64,000 nucleotides of DNA from Lysinibacillus composti (GCF_016908465.1 NZ_JAFBDY010000012.1:53447-117446); one strand, 5' to 3'; numbered from the stretch's first letter, positions 28,239 to 38,378 are shown. The notes: generated by a model not told the origin, from the letters alone. Translations and numbers: made by a program.

Positions 28239-28790
28239 CTGTACTTCATCCTTCCAAATTCTTATCTTTTGTATTATACACGAAAATAACTTTTATAGCA
28301 TTTTTTCACATCAAAATACAGGAATAACTGTAATTCACCCAATTTGCCATCATAATTTTGCCAATAATTGCAACAAGAAAAGCTACTGTAATGCGATTCC
28401 TATCTAAATATACAGATAGGAGAGAAAATCATTTTCTCCAAAAGGTGTAATGTTTTATTTACTTTTAACAATATATTTTCTATTAATTGGATTTCTACTA
28501 GTAATCAATTAGAGCGTAGTACACTATAGGACTCAATTCATTTGGTTTTGAAGAGGTTATTTTTGCTATTTTAATAGATTATGATGATGAATTTTTAACA
28601 TCATAAAAAATAAAGGCTTTGACTACATGCCAGAGATACGTGCAAGACATAACTTTCTTCATGGAGCCCAACAATTTGTCGACCTTGACAGAAGCATCGC
28701 AACGTGTGGTACTGTTGGCATTTGTCCGCCAGAGAAAACTCCATAAGGTAGACACTGTACGAACTACAATAATGAAACATATAAAATACA
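28239..28790. other. 550-base gap between der and ypfD without a convincing gene
   Basis: In B. subtilis yphA, yphB and other genes lie in this interval; here nothing of gene length is open. A minus-strand stretch of about 40 codons around 28300-28420 reads LDRNRITVAFLVAIIGKIMM and looks like the end of a membrane protein, but it has no start and may be a decayed remnant. GGAGAAAAT-G-ATTTTCTCC near 28420-28438 is palindromic. Short open frames at 28579-28822 show no ribosome binding site and no protein-like composition. Confidence 0.4.
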
Positions 28791-28834
28791 AAAACACGTA
28801 ATGAATAACTAATCGTTATCATTACGTGTTTTAT
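28791..28834 (-). terminator. Terminator after ypfD
   Basis: A long stem (AACACGTAATG/CATTACGTGTT with an inner ATAAC/GTTAT stem) has A/T runs on both sides, so it could work in both directions. It starts 13 bases past the ypfD stop. Confidence 0.8.
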
Positions 28835-28846
28835 ATATTTAACTTA

Positions 28847-29992
28847 TTATTTTCCTGTAAGCTTTTTCAACTGATCCCCAATTACATCACTGAATGAGAA
28901 ACCAGAATTTTCTTCAGGAAGCTCATAATCGTATTCTTCAACTTTTTCCGGGTTGGTTTGTAGTTCTTTAATGCTTAATGATAATCGTTTTTCATACGCA
29001 TTGACTTCAAGAACCTTTACTTCCACTTCTTGACCCTCTTTTAAAACTTCATGCGGAGTATTAATATGCTTATGAGATATTTGAGAGATGTGAACTAATC
29101 CTTCAACACCTGGGAATATCTCGATAAATGCACCGAATGAAACAAGACGTCTAACTGTACCTGTTAAAACAGAACCTTTCGTAACGCGTTCTTTAATGTT
29201 TGCCCAAGGTCCAGGTAATGTATCTTTAATTGATAACGAAATTCGTTCATTTGATGGATCAACAGATAAAACTTTTACTTTAACAGCTTGGCCTTCAGAT
29301 AGAACTGTATTAATATTTTCCACATGATCATGAGAAACTTGTGAAATGTGTACTAATCCATCTACTCCACCAATATCAACAAAAGCACCAAATGGAGCAA
29401 TACGTTGAACCGTACCATCAAGGATAGCTCCTTCTTGAATATCACCAAGAACTTGCTTTTTCTTAGAAGCTTTTTCTTCCTCAACAACAGCTCGGTGAGA
29501 TAGAATCAAACGACCCTTATCTTTATCAAGCTCAGTAATTTTAAATGTTAATGTTTTACCTTTATAATCTTCAAAATCTTCTACAAAATAATCTTCCACT
29601 AGCGATGCAGGAACGAAGCCGCGTACGCCTAAATCAACAACTAGGCCACCTTTGACAACATCCTTCACTTCAGCCTCAAAAACTTCTCCTGATGCGAATT
29701 TCTCTTCAAGTTGATCCCATGCTTTTAAAGCGTCTAATTTGCGTTTAGATAGTACAAAGTTTTCTTCTTCTACTTTGGTAATCATTAAATCTAGTTCATC
29801 ACCTACTGATACAATATCAGAAGCTTTTTCAATGTGCAGGCTCGAAAGTTCGCTAATTGGTACAATACCGTCGAAAGGCGCACCTTGAATTGAAACAGTC
29901 ACTGCTTTCTCATCTACCTTCACAGCAGCACCTTTCACAATATCTCCTTCACGAAATTCTTGGTTTAATCCTAAGTTCATTTCTTCAGACAT
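28847..29992 (-). CDS. ypfD: YpfD, S1-domain RNA-binding protein (RpsA-like)
   Basis: 381 residues with four S1 domains in tandem (about 15-85, 100-170, 187-255, 272-340). Repeats such as GAFVDIGGVDGLVHISQVSHDH and FGAFIEIFPGVEGLVHIS are characteristic. It resembles ribosomal protein S1 but is shorter; in Bacillus it is called YpfD and is not an essential S1. Strong Shine-Dalgarno GAAGGAGGG. It follows cmk, as S1-like genes do in many bacteria. Confidence 0.93.
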   Translation of the reverse strand: MSEEMNLGLNQEFREGDIVKGAAVKVDEKAVTVSIQGAPFDGIVPISELSSLHIEKASDIVSVGDELDLMITKVEEENFVLSKRKLDALKAWDQLEEKFASGEVFEAEVKDVVKGGLVVDLGVRGFVPASLVEDYFVEDFEDYKGKTLTFKITELDKDKGRLILSHRAVVEEEKASKKKQVLGDIQEGAILDGTVQRIAPFGAFVDIGGVDGLVHISQVSHDHVENINTVLSEGQAVKVKVLSVDPSNERISLSIKDTLPGPWANIKERVTKGSVLTGTVRRLVSFGAFIEIFPGVEGLVHISQISHKHINTPHEVLKEGQEVEVKVLEVNAYEKRLSLSIKELQTNPEKVEEYDYELPEENSGFSFSDVIGDQLKKLTGK

Positions 29993-30103
29993 ATGTAACC
30001 CTCCTTCGCATCTTCCAATTTCTATTTTATTCTAAATATTATATAAAGACAAAAAATTTTCCTTATATTTTTAAAAAAACCTTATTTACGTTTTATTTAC
30101 ATT

Positions 30104-30775
30104 TTATTTTGCAAGTTCTTCTGCTAATTTCAAAATGGCTTGAGCTGCTTCAACAATAGACAACTCAGTTGTATCTAGGTAAATAGCATCTTCCGCTTGA
30201 ATTAACGGAGAAGCTTCTCGTTCGCTATCAAGCTTATCGCGGTGTGCAATTTCTTCTATTAATTGTTCAACTGACGATGGAATACCGCGCTTCTCATTAT
30301 CTATTTGGCGTCGTTTGGCACGTTCTTCAACTGTAGCGGACATAAATATTTTTAATTCTGCCTCTTTTAAAACATGAGTACCAATGTCACGCCCGTCCAT
30401 CACAATGCCACCTGCCGCTGCAAGTTCCTGTTGTTTTCCAACTAAGATTTGACGAATATTTGGATGTGCCGATACTTGAGATACATTAGCTGTTACTTCA
30501 TTAGTGCGAATAACTTCTGAAACATCTTCTCCATCAACAAATACTAATTGTCCCTTTTCACTAGGCTTAAGAACAATAGAAGTGTTTAACACCATTTGTT
30601 CTAACCCCTTAGCATCATCTAATTCTATGTTTTGTTTCAATGCTTTATACGTAACTGCACGATACATTGCTCCAGTATCGATATAAGTGTATCCTAATTT
30701 TTCGGCGACGATTTTAGCAATTGTGCTTTTTCCAGCCCCTGCTGGACCATCAATTGCAATTTGTATTTTTTTCAT
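30104..30775 (-). CDS. cmk: Cmk, cytidylate kinase
   Basis: 223 residues. It phosphorylates CMP and dCMP. P-loop [10 protein letters not shown] is at about 8-17, followed by [10 protein letters not shown] (about 30-39) and [11 protein letters not shown] place the start at [10 protein letters not shown] (30775), the family N-terminus; the open frame extends 12 codons upstream but those are non-homologous. The ribosome binding site (TAGGGA) is weak. Confidence 0.95.
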   Translation of the reverse strand: MKKIQIAIDGPAGAGKSTIAKIVAEKLGYTYIDTGAMYRAVTYKALKQNIELDDAKGLEQMVLNTSIVLKPSEKGQLVFVDGEDVSEVIRTNEVTANVSQVSAHPNIRQILVGKQQELAAAGGIVMDGRDIGTHVLKEAELKIFMSATVEERAKRRQIDNEKRGIPSSVEQLIEEIAHRDKLDSEREASPLIQAEDAIYLDTTELSIVEAAQAILKLAEELAK

Positions 30776-30945
30776 AAATTGAATCCCTACTTTCCACAAA
30801 CATTGTAACATATCACTTATTTTTTATCGTTTGTTATACACCTATTTTCGTCGTAATTTTGTAAATTTATCCGATTTAAATATGCATCATCCTTAACTAC
30901 AAGAGAAACTTTCATCAACCAGTTGTGATACATTTTCGGGAATAA

Positions 30946-30983
30946 CAAAAAGTGTAGCCAAAGTTATTCAACTCTAACTACAC
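30946..30983 (-). terminator. Terminator after ypfA
   Basis: AGTGTAG pairs with CTACACT, with an inner AGTT/AACT stem, and a TTTTTGTTATT tract follows on the minus strand. Confidence 0.65.
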
Positions 30984-31031
30984 TCCATGTAAAGACTTAC
31001 CTTTATATAAATCGAAATGATAAAAGGTAGG

Positions 31032-31679
31032 TTAAATATTAAGTTCTTTATTTCGATTTAATAATTGTCTTTCAAAACAGAAGCGTACAATGTATTGCTT
31101 GTCGACCTCATCCGTTTCAATTAACTCAAGTGAAGCTAATTTAATGCCGTTTCGTTCAAATATTCTAATTACTTTTGCTTCCGTTCGAACATAGCGAATT
31201 TCTCTATTTTTATAAGGGAGAACAATAGTTAATTTGACATCATCGTTTTCTTTAAATACAACACTTGATTTTAAAATGAGAGCCAATCCACCGGCACTTA
31301 TATCATCTGTAACAAATTGAAAGTATTGATTATTAAATTCTACTGCAACGTCAACGGAAGTATTAACACGGACAAATTGGCGTCGTTGAACTTTAATAAA
31401 CTCTTCTCTTGGTGGGCAAGAAAGTATGATCATTGGTATGTTTTTCACGACACGGCCTAATACTTCAGTCTTAAAAGCAAAACTTCCCTGTTGATTTGTA
31501 ATCGTGGCGCGAAATTGTGCTCCATCTAATAAAAAAGCTGTTTTTTTCGTCACTGTATTTATTGGGTAGTCAATATAAATAACTTGATTTTTTAGTTCTA
31601 CAATTTTACAGTGAAACTTTTCAAATCGCTCTGAGTGAATAGATTCTAATGTTAGTCTTGTTCCAATTTTTAGTTCCAT
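31032..31679 (-). CDS. ypfA: YpfA (DgrA), PilZ-domain cyclic-di-GMP receptor
   Basis: 215 residues. An N-terminal YcgR-like domain (about 1-95) is followed by a PilZ domain with the cyclic-di-GMP motifs RRQFVR (about 98-103) and DDISAGGLAL (about 125-134). In B. subtilis this protein slows flagellar motility when it binds c-di-GMP. Ribosome binding site GAGGCGA before ATG. It lies between cmk and ypeB as in B. subtilis, as an independent unit with its own terminator. Confidence 0.93.
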   Translation of the reverse strand: MELKIGTRLTLESIHSERFEKFHCKIVELKNQVIYIDYPINTVTKKTAFLLDGAQFRATITNQQGSFAFKTEVLGRVVKNIPMIILSCPPREEFIKVQRRQFVRVNTSVDVAVEFNNQYFQFVTDDISAGGLALILKSSVVFKENDDVKLTIVLPYKNREIRYVRTEAKVIRIFERNGIKLASLELIETDEVDKQYIVRFCFERQLLNRNKELNI

Positions 31680-31753
31680 AGGTTCGCCTCGTGTAAGTAT
31701 AGTAATAAAATTATTACACGAATTGACCTATTTTTCTATAATTTCCACTAAAT

Positions 31754-33046
31754 TTACATTAAATTTTCCACTTTTACCACTTCATGCGTATCTGTATCAA
31801 CTACAATTCGGAACGTATCATTTGATTTGTTGTCCATACGAACTATCACTTCATAACAAAGTCTTAACATGAATTGATCGTTTTCTGTATAAGCCATTCT
31901 TTCTTCTTCTACAACCGCACCTGGTCTAAAGAATGTTTTCCAATCAATTGGCTTAACAGGTTGTTCTTTAATTTGTTCTTTTTGAATATATTCCATTGCA
32001 TTTAGTCCAAGAAGTTCTCCGCTATCTTTTGAAACTTTTAATTGAATTCCGTCTGGGTAAACATAAGCTTTCTCCTCACCTACATCTACTACGCGTGCCA
32101 ACGAAATATGCCAAGCTTCATGGTTTTCACGTTCTTCAACAATTTCTAAATCTTTATATCCCGCACGTTCTAAAAATTGTTTAGCTAATTTCCTAATTTC
32201 TTCTTGTGTGACACCTTTCTTTTCTTGAACAGGACGTTCAGATAAGAATGATAAAATATGTCCACCTTTCACAGTAATATCTGCATATCCAACTCTGCTA
32301 CCCTTCACAAATTGAATGTGATAGAAAGGATAAGCAGCATCTTTCTTACTTTGTGTTACTGTATAGGTTGCATCTTTAATTCCAGGGAGTAACATTTCTA
32401 GTACATCAATAGCTTGATCTTTTGTGATTTCTTCATCTTCAATATGTTTAAGTTCAATTTTCTTTTTATAATCCGACTCACTGGCTGTCAATGGGAAGTC
32501 GGTTTCAGAATAGTTCTTTAAGTTGGCTGAGATATTTTTAAACGGTGATTCGTCCGGTTCTAGTCCTGCTACACGTTCCCACTTAGAAAAGTCACCATCT
32601 TGGTCAAAGTATATGGAAGTAGCAACTGTCCATTCATCTGATAATGCATTTAGATTTGAATTAACGACAGACATCTTCTTTTGCCAACTTTTATAATCTC
32701 CAGTTTCCGCAGTTAATTTCGCCTCTTCACCGATATTACCAATATAACGTATCCAATCGTTAGATACTTCTCTTGTTAGCGGTAAACTGCTAATATCCGA
32801 GCGCAATTCATTACTGACTCGCCAAATATTATCTAACTCATTGTTAAGTGCTGCTTCATCTTGAAATAATAATGATTGAGAAACTGAATCTTGTAGGTTG
32901 GATAACTTTTCAGATGCCCCTGCTAATGAATTCGTATATTGTGCATGAAGCGTTTTTTGTAAGCTAGCATTCTCTGCTTTTGTATCATACGAATATAATC
33001 CAAGCGCCAAAATGGCAATAGCCATCAAATATACTAAGTTTTTCAT
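31754..33046 (-). CDS. ypeB: YpeB, germination protein, partner of SleB
   Basis: 430 residues. An N-terminal membrane anchor/signal (about 2-20) is followed by an extended helical region and C-terminal PepSY-like repeats (about 205-270, 280-350 and 370-430). In Bacillus spores YpeB and SleB depend on each other for stability and localisation in the cortex/inner membrane. It follows sleB by 19 bases in the usual bicistronic arrangement. AAAGGAGGG precedes ATG. Confidence 0.95.
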   Translation of the reverse strand: MKNLVYLMAIAILALGLYSYDTKAENASLQKTLHAQYTNSLAGASEKLSNLQDSVSQSLLFQDEAALNNELDNIWRVSNELRSDISSLPLTREVSNDWIRYIGNIGEEAKLTAETGDYKSWQKKMSVVNSNLNALSDEWTVATSIYFDQDGDFSKWERVAGLEPDESPFKNISANLKNYSETDFPLTASESDYKKKIELKHIEDEEITKDQAIDVLEMLLPGIKDATYTVTQSKKDAAYPFYHIQFVKGSRVGYADITVKGGHILSFLSERPVQEKKGVTQEEIRKLAKQFLERAGYKDLEIVEERENHEAWHISLARVVDVGEEKAYVYPDGIQLKVSKDSGELLGLNAMEYIQKEQIKEQPVKPIDWKTFFRPGAVVEEERMAYTENDQFMLRLCYEVIVRMDNKSNDTFRIVVDTDTHEVVKVENLM

Positions 33047-33065
33047 ACCGTCCCTCCTTTATTTT

Positions 33066-33866
33066 TTAATAGCAGAAAATATGTTCACCAATCTGTTTGA
33101 TTTGTGGTCTAGACCAAATCCACTTACTTGTTGCTGTTTTAGGATTAAAATAATACAGCGCATTTTCTGTCGGATCCCAGCCATTCATTGCATCTAGAAC
33201 TGCTTCTTTCGCTCGTTCATTTGGAGTTAACCATATTTGTCCATCGGCTACTGCTGTAAATGCTCCCGGTTGGAAAATAATTTCTGAAATTGAGTTGGGA
33301 AAATCTGGTGATTCCAAACGATTTAAAATGACCGCAGCCACTGCCACTTGTCCTTCATAAGGTTCACCACGAGATTCACCATAAACAGCATTTGCCATAA
33401 GCTGCAAATCACGTTCTGAATACTTTACTGGAAGTTGAACACTAGCACTATTAGATGCTCCCTTCTTCGCAGTTCCATTATTCGTTTTCACTTGTTGGTC
33501 TAATGGTTTTCCACCGTAATAAGTAAATTCATTACCCGCATTGATTTGAGTGTGCACCCATTCTTTATCGAAATCACTATTATTCGCTAGTTTATCTTTT
33601 GTTGATTTCCCAGCAACCCCATCAACTGTTAATCCATATTGTTGTTGGAAATTTCGAAGTGCCCAATAAGTTCCATAGCCAAACTTCCCATCAATTCTTC
33701 CATTATAAAATCCTAAGTACTGGAGTCTTGCTTGTAATTCTATGACATCGTCTCCAAAGGCTCCGCGCTCAATTACTTGGCCTGAGAATGCATAAGTTTC
33801 AGATGGTTTGACTATTGAAATTGTGCCAAACGTCAAAATGACAGCAATAATTAATGTTCTTATCAC
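33066..33866 (-). CDS. sleB: SleB, spore cortex-lytic transglycosylase
   Basis: 266 residues. A signal peptide (about 1-27) precedes a peptidoglycan-binding domain (about 32-88) and a C-terminal hydrolase_2 lytic transglycosylase domain (about 140-266), whose likely catalytic Glu is in AVYGESRGEPYEGQVA. It cuts muramic-delta-lactam cortex during germination. The start is GTG at 33864-33866, nine bases after AAAGGAG. By family it is expressed in the forespore under SigG; I see only a weak candidate promoter upstream (CATGCTA with an AT-rich -35). Confidence 0.95.
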   Translation of the reverse strand: MIRTLIIAVILTFGTISIVKPSETYAFSGQVIERGAFGDDVIELQARLQYLGFYNGRIDGKFGYGTYWALRNFQQQYGLTVDGVAGKSTKDKLANNSDFDKEWVHTQINAGNEFTYYGGKPLDQQVKTNNGTAKKGASNSASVQLPVKYSERDLQLMANAVYGESRGEPYEGQVAVAAVILNRLESPDFPNSISEIIFQPGAFTAVADGQIWLTPNERAKEAVLDAMNGWDPTENALYYFNPKTATSKWIWSRPQIKQIGEHIFCY

Positions 33867-33924
33867 TCTATATCACTCCTTTTTCATAGCATGTAAAAAA
33901 TTGTGGCTTTTATACGTTTTAATG

Positions 33925-33971
33925 AAAAAACGGTTTTTATTTTCACGTATTAAGCGAAAATAAAAACCGTT
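33925..33971 (-). terminator. Terminator overlapping the prsW stop
   Basis: A perfect 16-bp stem (AACGGTTTTTATTTTC/GAAAATAAAAACCGTT) begins at the prsW stop codon and is followed on the minus strand by TTTTTTCATT. Confidence 0.85.
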
Positions 33972-34644
33972 AAATTTTATTTTGTTCAATTAAATGATCA
34001 ACTAAATGTTGATGGGCGAGTTTTACTTTTCGTAATGCAAGCCACCATAAATAGAACATAAATGGAGCAATTAAAGAGATCCAAAAACCTTTAAAGGTTA
34101 AAATGGAGTTATAAACAAGATGTAAGATCATAGGTACAAATAATGATAAAATTAAATATTCCACTGCTTTATCATTTTTGGCAAATTTACTTTTACCGAA
34201 ATAGTATCCCATTACAACTCCAAATAATGCATGACTAGATACTGGTAAAAGTGCTCGCAAGAAAGCTGAATCAATACCGAATGAAAGTAAATATAATAAA
34301 TTTTCAACGGTTGCAAATCCTAATGATGTACCAGCGCCATATAATAAACCATCGTACGGATCATCAAATTCAACATGACGATAGATGAAGGAAAAAATAA
34401 TTAACCATTTAAAAAACTCTTCCATCCCACTCGAAAGCAACACATTTGAAACAAATTGATTTGTTATAGTGCCCTCCTCTTTAAGGACATATTGAATAAA
34501 CATGATTGGGAATGTAATTAGTGCTCCCAAAATAAAGGATTGAATTAATGTTCTACGCGGCTCCGTTGCCATTTGATTTCGTAAATAAAAATAACTTAAT
34601 AATGCTAAACCGGGCGCAATCGCTGCCGTAACCAATATAAACAT
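33970..34644 (-). CDS. prsW: PrsW, intramembrane glutamic-type protease
   Basis: 224 residues, polytopic (about seven to eight membrane segments). The catalytic EExxK-type motif is in SGMEEFFKWLII (about 79-90), with further conserved histidines in SSHALFGVVMGYY. In B. subtilis it makes the first cut of the anti-sigma factor RsiW, releasing SigW. I start at ATG 34644, eight bases after AAAGGAG; the GTG six codons earlier overlaps the ribosome binding site. It is divergent from ansA. Confidence 0.94.
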   Translation of the reverse strand: MFILVTAAIAPGLALLSYFYLRNQMATEPRRTLIQSFILGALITFPIMFIQYVLKEEGTITNQFVSNVLLSSGMEEFFKWLIIFSFIYRHVEFDDPYDGLLYGAGTSLGFATVENLLYLLSFGIDSAFLRALLPVSSHALFGVVMGYYFGKSKFAKNDKAVEYLILSLFVPMILHLVYNSILTFKGFWISLIAPFMFYLWWLALRKVKLAHQHLVDHLIEQNKI

Positions 34645-34859
34645 TCGTTGCGCTCCTTTCACATAAAATATTCACTTGAGTATTCGCACAATCAAAAGTT
34701 TTCTTTCGTTCCCTACAAAAAATACGCAAAATAAGAGCCATTGTATCATATGTAAACTTTCAAATAAACACTTACAAAAAGAACTTTGTTATACAAATGC
34801 TTCACTTTTCATTATATCATTAAATAAGAATGAATTTATTAAACGGGGGAAATTTTACA

Positions 34860-35828
34860 ATGAAAAAAAACATTTTACTTATACATACTGGTGGAACCAT
34901 TTCAATGAAAATGAATGAAACTGGTGCCGTGTTACCAAATGAGCAAAATCCTCTAATTGGCATCAGCCAAAAGCTTGCTGAATTTGCTAATATTACTGAA
35001 ATCGAAGCCTTTAATTTACCATCCCCGCATATAACACCAAAAGAAATGCTTGAATTACGTGATCTCATCATGAAACAAGCGAATAATGGTCAAGTCGATG
35101 GGATTGTCATTACACATGGAACAGATACATTAGAAGAAACAGCTTATTTTTTAGAGTTAACGACACAATTTTCATTTCCCATTGTCTTAACAGGTGCAAT
35201 GCGTTCATCAAACGAATTGGGAGCAGACGGAGTTTATAATCTAGTAGAAGCCGTTCGCGTTGCTTGCGATAAGAATGCTCGGGACAAAGGAGTCATCGTC
35301 GTGATGAATGATGAAATTCATCATTCTTTTAATATTACAAAAACGTCAACGTCAAGTGTTAATACATTTCAAAGTCCTCAATACGGACCAATTGGATTAG
35401 TCACAAAAAAAGTTGTGCATTTTCATCATGCACCGATTCGTAGACGTTTTGTCGAAGTACATTCTATTCAAAAAAGAGTTGCATTATTAAAAGTTTATGC
35501 GGGAATGGAAGCTGATTTAATAGAAATGCTTTTAGAATGCCACTATGATGGAGTTGTATTAGAAGGATTGGGTCAGGGGAATGTTCCGCCTGATGTGGTA
35601 AAAGGAATTAAGGAGTTACTTAATGCAAAAATACCAGTTGTAGCAGTTTCTCGCTGTTTTAACGGGATTGCAGAAGGTGTCTACGGTTATGAAGGTGGCG
35701 GAAAAAGCTTAGAAGAATTAGGCGTCATCTTTGCAACTGGAATAAATGGACAAAAAGCACGCTTAAAGTTGCTTATTGGCCTAAACCAAGTTTCTGCCCC
35801 TGTAGATATGAAGGAATATTTTAACTGA
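34860..35828 (+). CDS. ansA: AnsA, type I L-asparaginase
   Basis: 322 residues. Cytoplasmic hydrolysis of asparagine to aspartate and ammonia. The two catalytic threonine regions are HTGGTIS (about 9-15) and HGTDTLEET (about 80-88). No signal peptide. I start at ATG 34860, seven bases after GGGGGAAA; the upstream in-frame ATG gives ten extra non-homologous residues. It is the only full plus-strand gene, set divergently to prsW and convergently to the catabolic island. Confidence 0.95.
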   Translation: MKKNILLIHTGGTISMKMNETGAVLPNEQNPLIGISQKLAEFANITEIEAFNLPSPHITPKEMLELRDLIMKQANNGQVDGIVITHGTDTLEETAYFLELTTQFSFPIVLTGAMRSSNELGADGVYNLVEAVRVACDKNARDKGVIVVMNDEIHHSFNITKTSTSSVNTFQSPQYGPIGLVTKKVVHFHHAPIRRRFVEVHSIQKRVALLKVYAGMEADLIEMLLECHYDGVVLEGLGQGNVPPDVVKGIKELLNAKIPVVAVSRCFNGIAEGVYGYEGGGKSLEELGVIFATGINGQKARLKLLIGLNQVSAPVDMKEYFN

Positions 35829-35920
35829 TCAAATGATTGAAAAGGAGAAATTTCAGTATTACCTTTTGGGAGCTCCGAGGTAGTCATTTGAAAATTTTTG
35901 GTACAGTGATCTCTACATTT

Positions 35921-35955
35921 AAAAAGTCGCCTCCCTAAAAAGAGGCGACTTTTCT
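35921..35955. terminator. Bidirectional terminator between ansA and the catabolic island
   Basis: A perfect 12-bp stem (AAAAGTCGCCTC/GAGGCGACTTTT) has T-runs in both directions. It serves ansA from the left and the island from the right. Confidence 0.9.
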
Positions 35956-35963
35956 TTAATCTG

Positions 35964-37463
35964 TTACTTTACAATAGTAGTTTGAACTACATGTTTTGCA
36001 GCATTTTCCCCAGCAATTTTCCCAAAAACAGAGCCGGCCATTAAACCTGCACCGCCTGGATAATTTGAATAGAACAGACCACCAACTACTTCTCCCGCCG
36101 CATATAATCCATTAATTTTCTTATATTGAATGCTTTGTACTTCTGCGCGTTCATTTATTTTTAATCCTCCAAATGTGAAGGTAATTCCGCAAGTAACCGC
36201 ATATGCTTCAAATGGTGCTGTATCAATGGTATTTGCCCAATTCGTTTTCGGTACATTAAGACCTCTAGTTTGACGACCATCTTTGATATTTGGATTAAAT
36301 GGTGTCGATTGATCGATTGATTCATTGTAAGATTTGATTTCTTGAAGGAAGTTCTCTTTATGAATTTCGCCAATTTTATCTGCTAATTCTTCTAGTGTGT
36401 CGGCTTTTACTTTCGTTACTTTTTTCCCTTTGTACTCTTCACGCAATAATGGAGCTACTTTCGCATCAAAGATTTGCCATGCACAATTGTTTGGCTGTTG
36501 TAAAATGATTCGACCATATTTTGCATACGTATAATTTCGGAAATCCGCTCCTTCATCAACAAAACGTTTTCCATCAGCATTGACCATAATGCCAAACGGA
36601 TAACTTAATCTTTGAAATCCTTCTTCGAAATCTGGTAAGTATCGGTCACCTGTTACAGAATGCGCAGTGGACCAATTCCCTGCTGATAATGCCCCGATAT
36701 TTAGCGCCATTTGGATTCCTTCCCCCGTATTATATCGACTACCACGAGTATGGACGATATCCCATTTCTGACCTAAATACTTTGTACGCATTTCCACATT
36801 TGCATGAAATCCACCAGAAGCTAACACTACTGAATTTGTGAGAATACGCTTCGTTTTTCCTTTTTCTTTTATTACGACTCCATAGATTCCATCATCATTA
36901 TGGAGTAATTCTACAGCCATTGTTTCATATAGTATTGTTGCACCAAGTCTTGCAGCCTCTAGATGCAGGGCATCAACTAAACCAGCACCGCCTCCAACAG
37001 ACTCTAATACCATACCACCCCAAAATTTAAAGATGCCATCGATTTTAAATGCTTGTCTTCCATAAATCGGTATGAAACGAATATTGTGTTTTACTAACCA
37101 CTTCATCGTTTCAAAGCTTTCACCCGTTAAAATGGAAGCCAGCGTAGGATCTGTTTTATAATCTGTCATAATACAAAGGTCGTCATAAAACTGTTCCTCC
37201 GTATAGCTTCCAAAATCAGTGATACGGAAATCTTCTTCCTCCATATCAGGAATGATTTCCTTAATATCGTTTTGATCGTTATATGCAAATCGTATGGAAC
37301 CATGAGTATACGTTGTATTTCCGCCTTTTTCCTGCTCAGGGGACTTTTCTAAAACGATGACTTTCGCACCGTTCTCACTTGCAGAAATTGCAGCACACAT
37401 CGCTGCATTCCCTGCACCAATTACAACAACATCTGTTTGGTAATCAAATCTTTCGTTGTTCAC
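35964..37463 (-). CDS. FAD-dependent dehydrogenase, TcuA/KstD/fumarate reductase flavoprotein family (island flavoprotein 1)
   Basis: 499 residues. The N-terminal FAD site is VVVIGAGNAAMCAA (about 12-25) and EKSPEQEKGGNT (about 38-50); the C-terminal closing motif is GLYAAGEVVGGLFYSNYPGGAG (split over about 452-475). This is the FAD_binding_2 fold of TcuA (tricarballylate dehydrogenase), KstD and fumarate reductase. By family it removes or adds hydrogen across a C-C bond next to a carbonyl. The start is GTG (37461-37463), ten bases after GAGGAG. Last gene of the unit monooxygenase-dioxygenase-hydrolase-flavoprotein. The substrate cannot be read from sequence. Confidence 0.85.
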   Translation of the reverse strand: MNNERFDYQTDVVVIGAGNAAMCAAISASENGAKVIVLEKSPEQEKGGNTTYTHGSIRFAYNDQNDIKEIIPDMEEEDFRITDFGSYTEEQFYDDLCIMTDYKTDPTLASILTGESFETMKWLVKHNIRFIPIYGRQAFKIDGIFKFWGGMVLESVGGGAGLVDALHLEAARLGATILYETMAVELLHNDDGIYGVVIKEKGKTKRILTNSVVLASGGFHANVEMRTKYLGQKWDIVHTRGSRYNTGEGIQMALNIGALSAGNWSTAHSVTGDRYLPDFEEGFQRLSYPFGIMVNADGKRFVDEGADFRNYTYAKYGRIILQQPNNCAWQIFDAKVAPLLREEYKGKKVTKVKADTLEELADKIGEIHKENFLQEIKSYNESIDQSTPFNPNIKDGRQTRGLNVPKTNWANTIDTAPFEAYAVTCGITFTFGGLKINERAEVQSIQYKKINGLYAAGEVVGGLFYSNYPGGAGLMAGSVFGKIAGENAAKHVVQTTIVK

Positions 37464-37501
37464 ATATATTCAGCTCCTCGAAACACCCGAGTGATTTATT
37501 C

Positions 37502-38353
37502 TTATAATTTATTTGAGAAGAATTCTTGAATTAAATGATTAAAACGATCTTTTTCTTCTAATTGAGTCCAGTGTCCACATTGACCAAATACATGAAGATG
37601 TGCATTCTTTAAGTGCTCTAATAGGTAATAACTAGATTCAATTGAGCAAACTTTATCATTTAAACCGTGTACAAGAAGTACTTCATTTTCAATACGATTT
37701 AATGCTACGGTAGGAACAGGCACAGCAACTGTTGAAAAGATTGAGTCGTTTGAGCGGCGAACTTCTGGTCTCATTGCATTTTCATAACGACTATCTGTTA
37801 CGGCTTCAATGGTTGGCCACATTTTTTCTGCATCATAGACAAACCAACTCATAATTTGTTGAAGTTTTTTCTTAGAAGGATTGTCATAGAAATTTTTTGC
37901 TCGTGCTAATTCATAACTAATTTTTGTGTTTGGTGTTCCACCAGGGCCCATTAACACGACCTTATTAACTCGTTCTGGATATTCGATTAATAACTCAAGA
38001 GCTACTGAACATCCTAGCGAATTTCCAACAAGGTGTGCTTTTTCTACTCCTAAATGGTCTAGCAATTGAATAATTTGTTTAACCCACTGATCCATCCATT
38101 GTTGTCGATTTTTTAAAGGCTCATCAGGATGGCTACTGTTCGCAAAACCATATAAATCTGGTGCTAAACAATGAAACGTTTCACCTGCATCTGTTAATGC
38201 AGCGTGCCAGTTTGCAATTGAAGTTACACCTGGCCCTGATCCATGTAAAAATAAAATTGTTTCTTCATTTCCTTCACCAGAGCGATTTAAAAATGTTTCA
38301 AAATCCTCTGTTTTAATCAGTTCACTTGTTATTTGACTAGTTACGTTCACCAT
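37502..38353 (-). CDS. Alpha/beta hydrolase, meta-cleavage product C-C hydrolase (copy 1)
   Basis: 283 residues. Nucleophile Ser112 in GNSLG, acid Asp233 in HGLNDK, base His261 in CGHW, and oxyanion motif HGSGPG (37-42), the pattern of MhpC/BphD/HsaD hydrolases. These split the ring-opened dienoate into hydroxypentadienoate and a carboxylic acid. It lies 25 bases after the dioxygenase gene, with GGGAGG before ATG. A second copy is at 57508-58365. The leaving acid depends on the unknown ring substituent. Confidence 0.88.
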   Translation of the reverse strand: MVNVTSQITSELIKTEDFETFLNRSGEGNEETILFLHGSGPGVTSIANWHAALTDAGETFHCLAPDLYGFANSSHPDEPLKNRQQWMDQWVKQIIQLLDHLGVEKAHLVGNSLGCSVALELLIEYPERVNKVVLMGPGGTPNTKISYELARAKNFYDNPSKKKLQQIMSWFVYDAEKMWPTIEAVTDSRYENAMRPEVRRSNDSIFSTVAVPVPTVALNRIENEVLLVHGLNDKVCSIESSYYLLEHLKNAHLHVFGQCGHWTQLEEKDRFNHLIQEFFSNKL

Positions 38354-38378
38354 GTGAAATTCCTCCCTTTTGAGACAA

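Noticed and set aside
28579..28822. Short open frames on both strands near ypfD
   Set aside because: No ribosome binding site, unnatural composition, and they run into the ypfD terminator.
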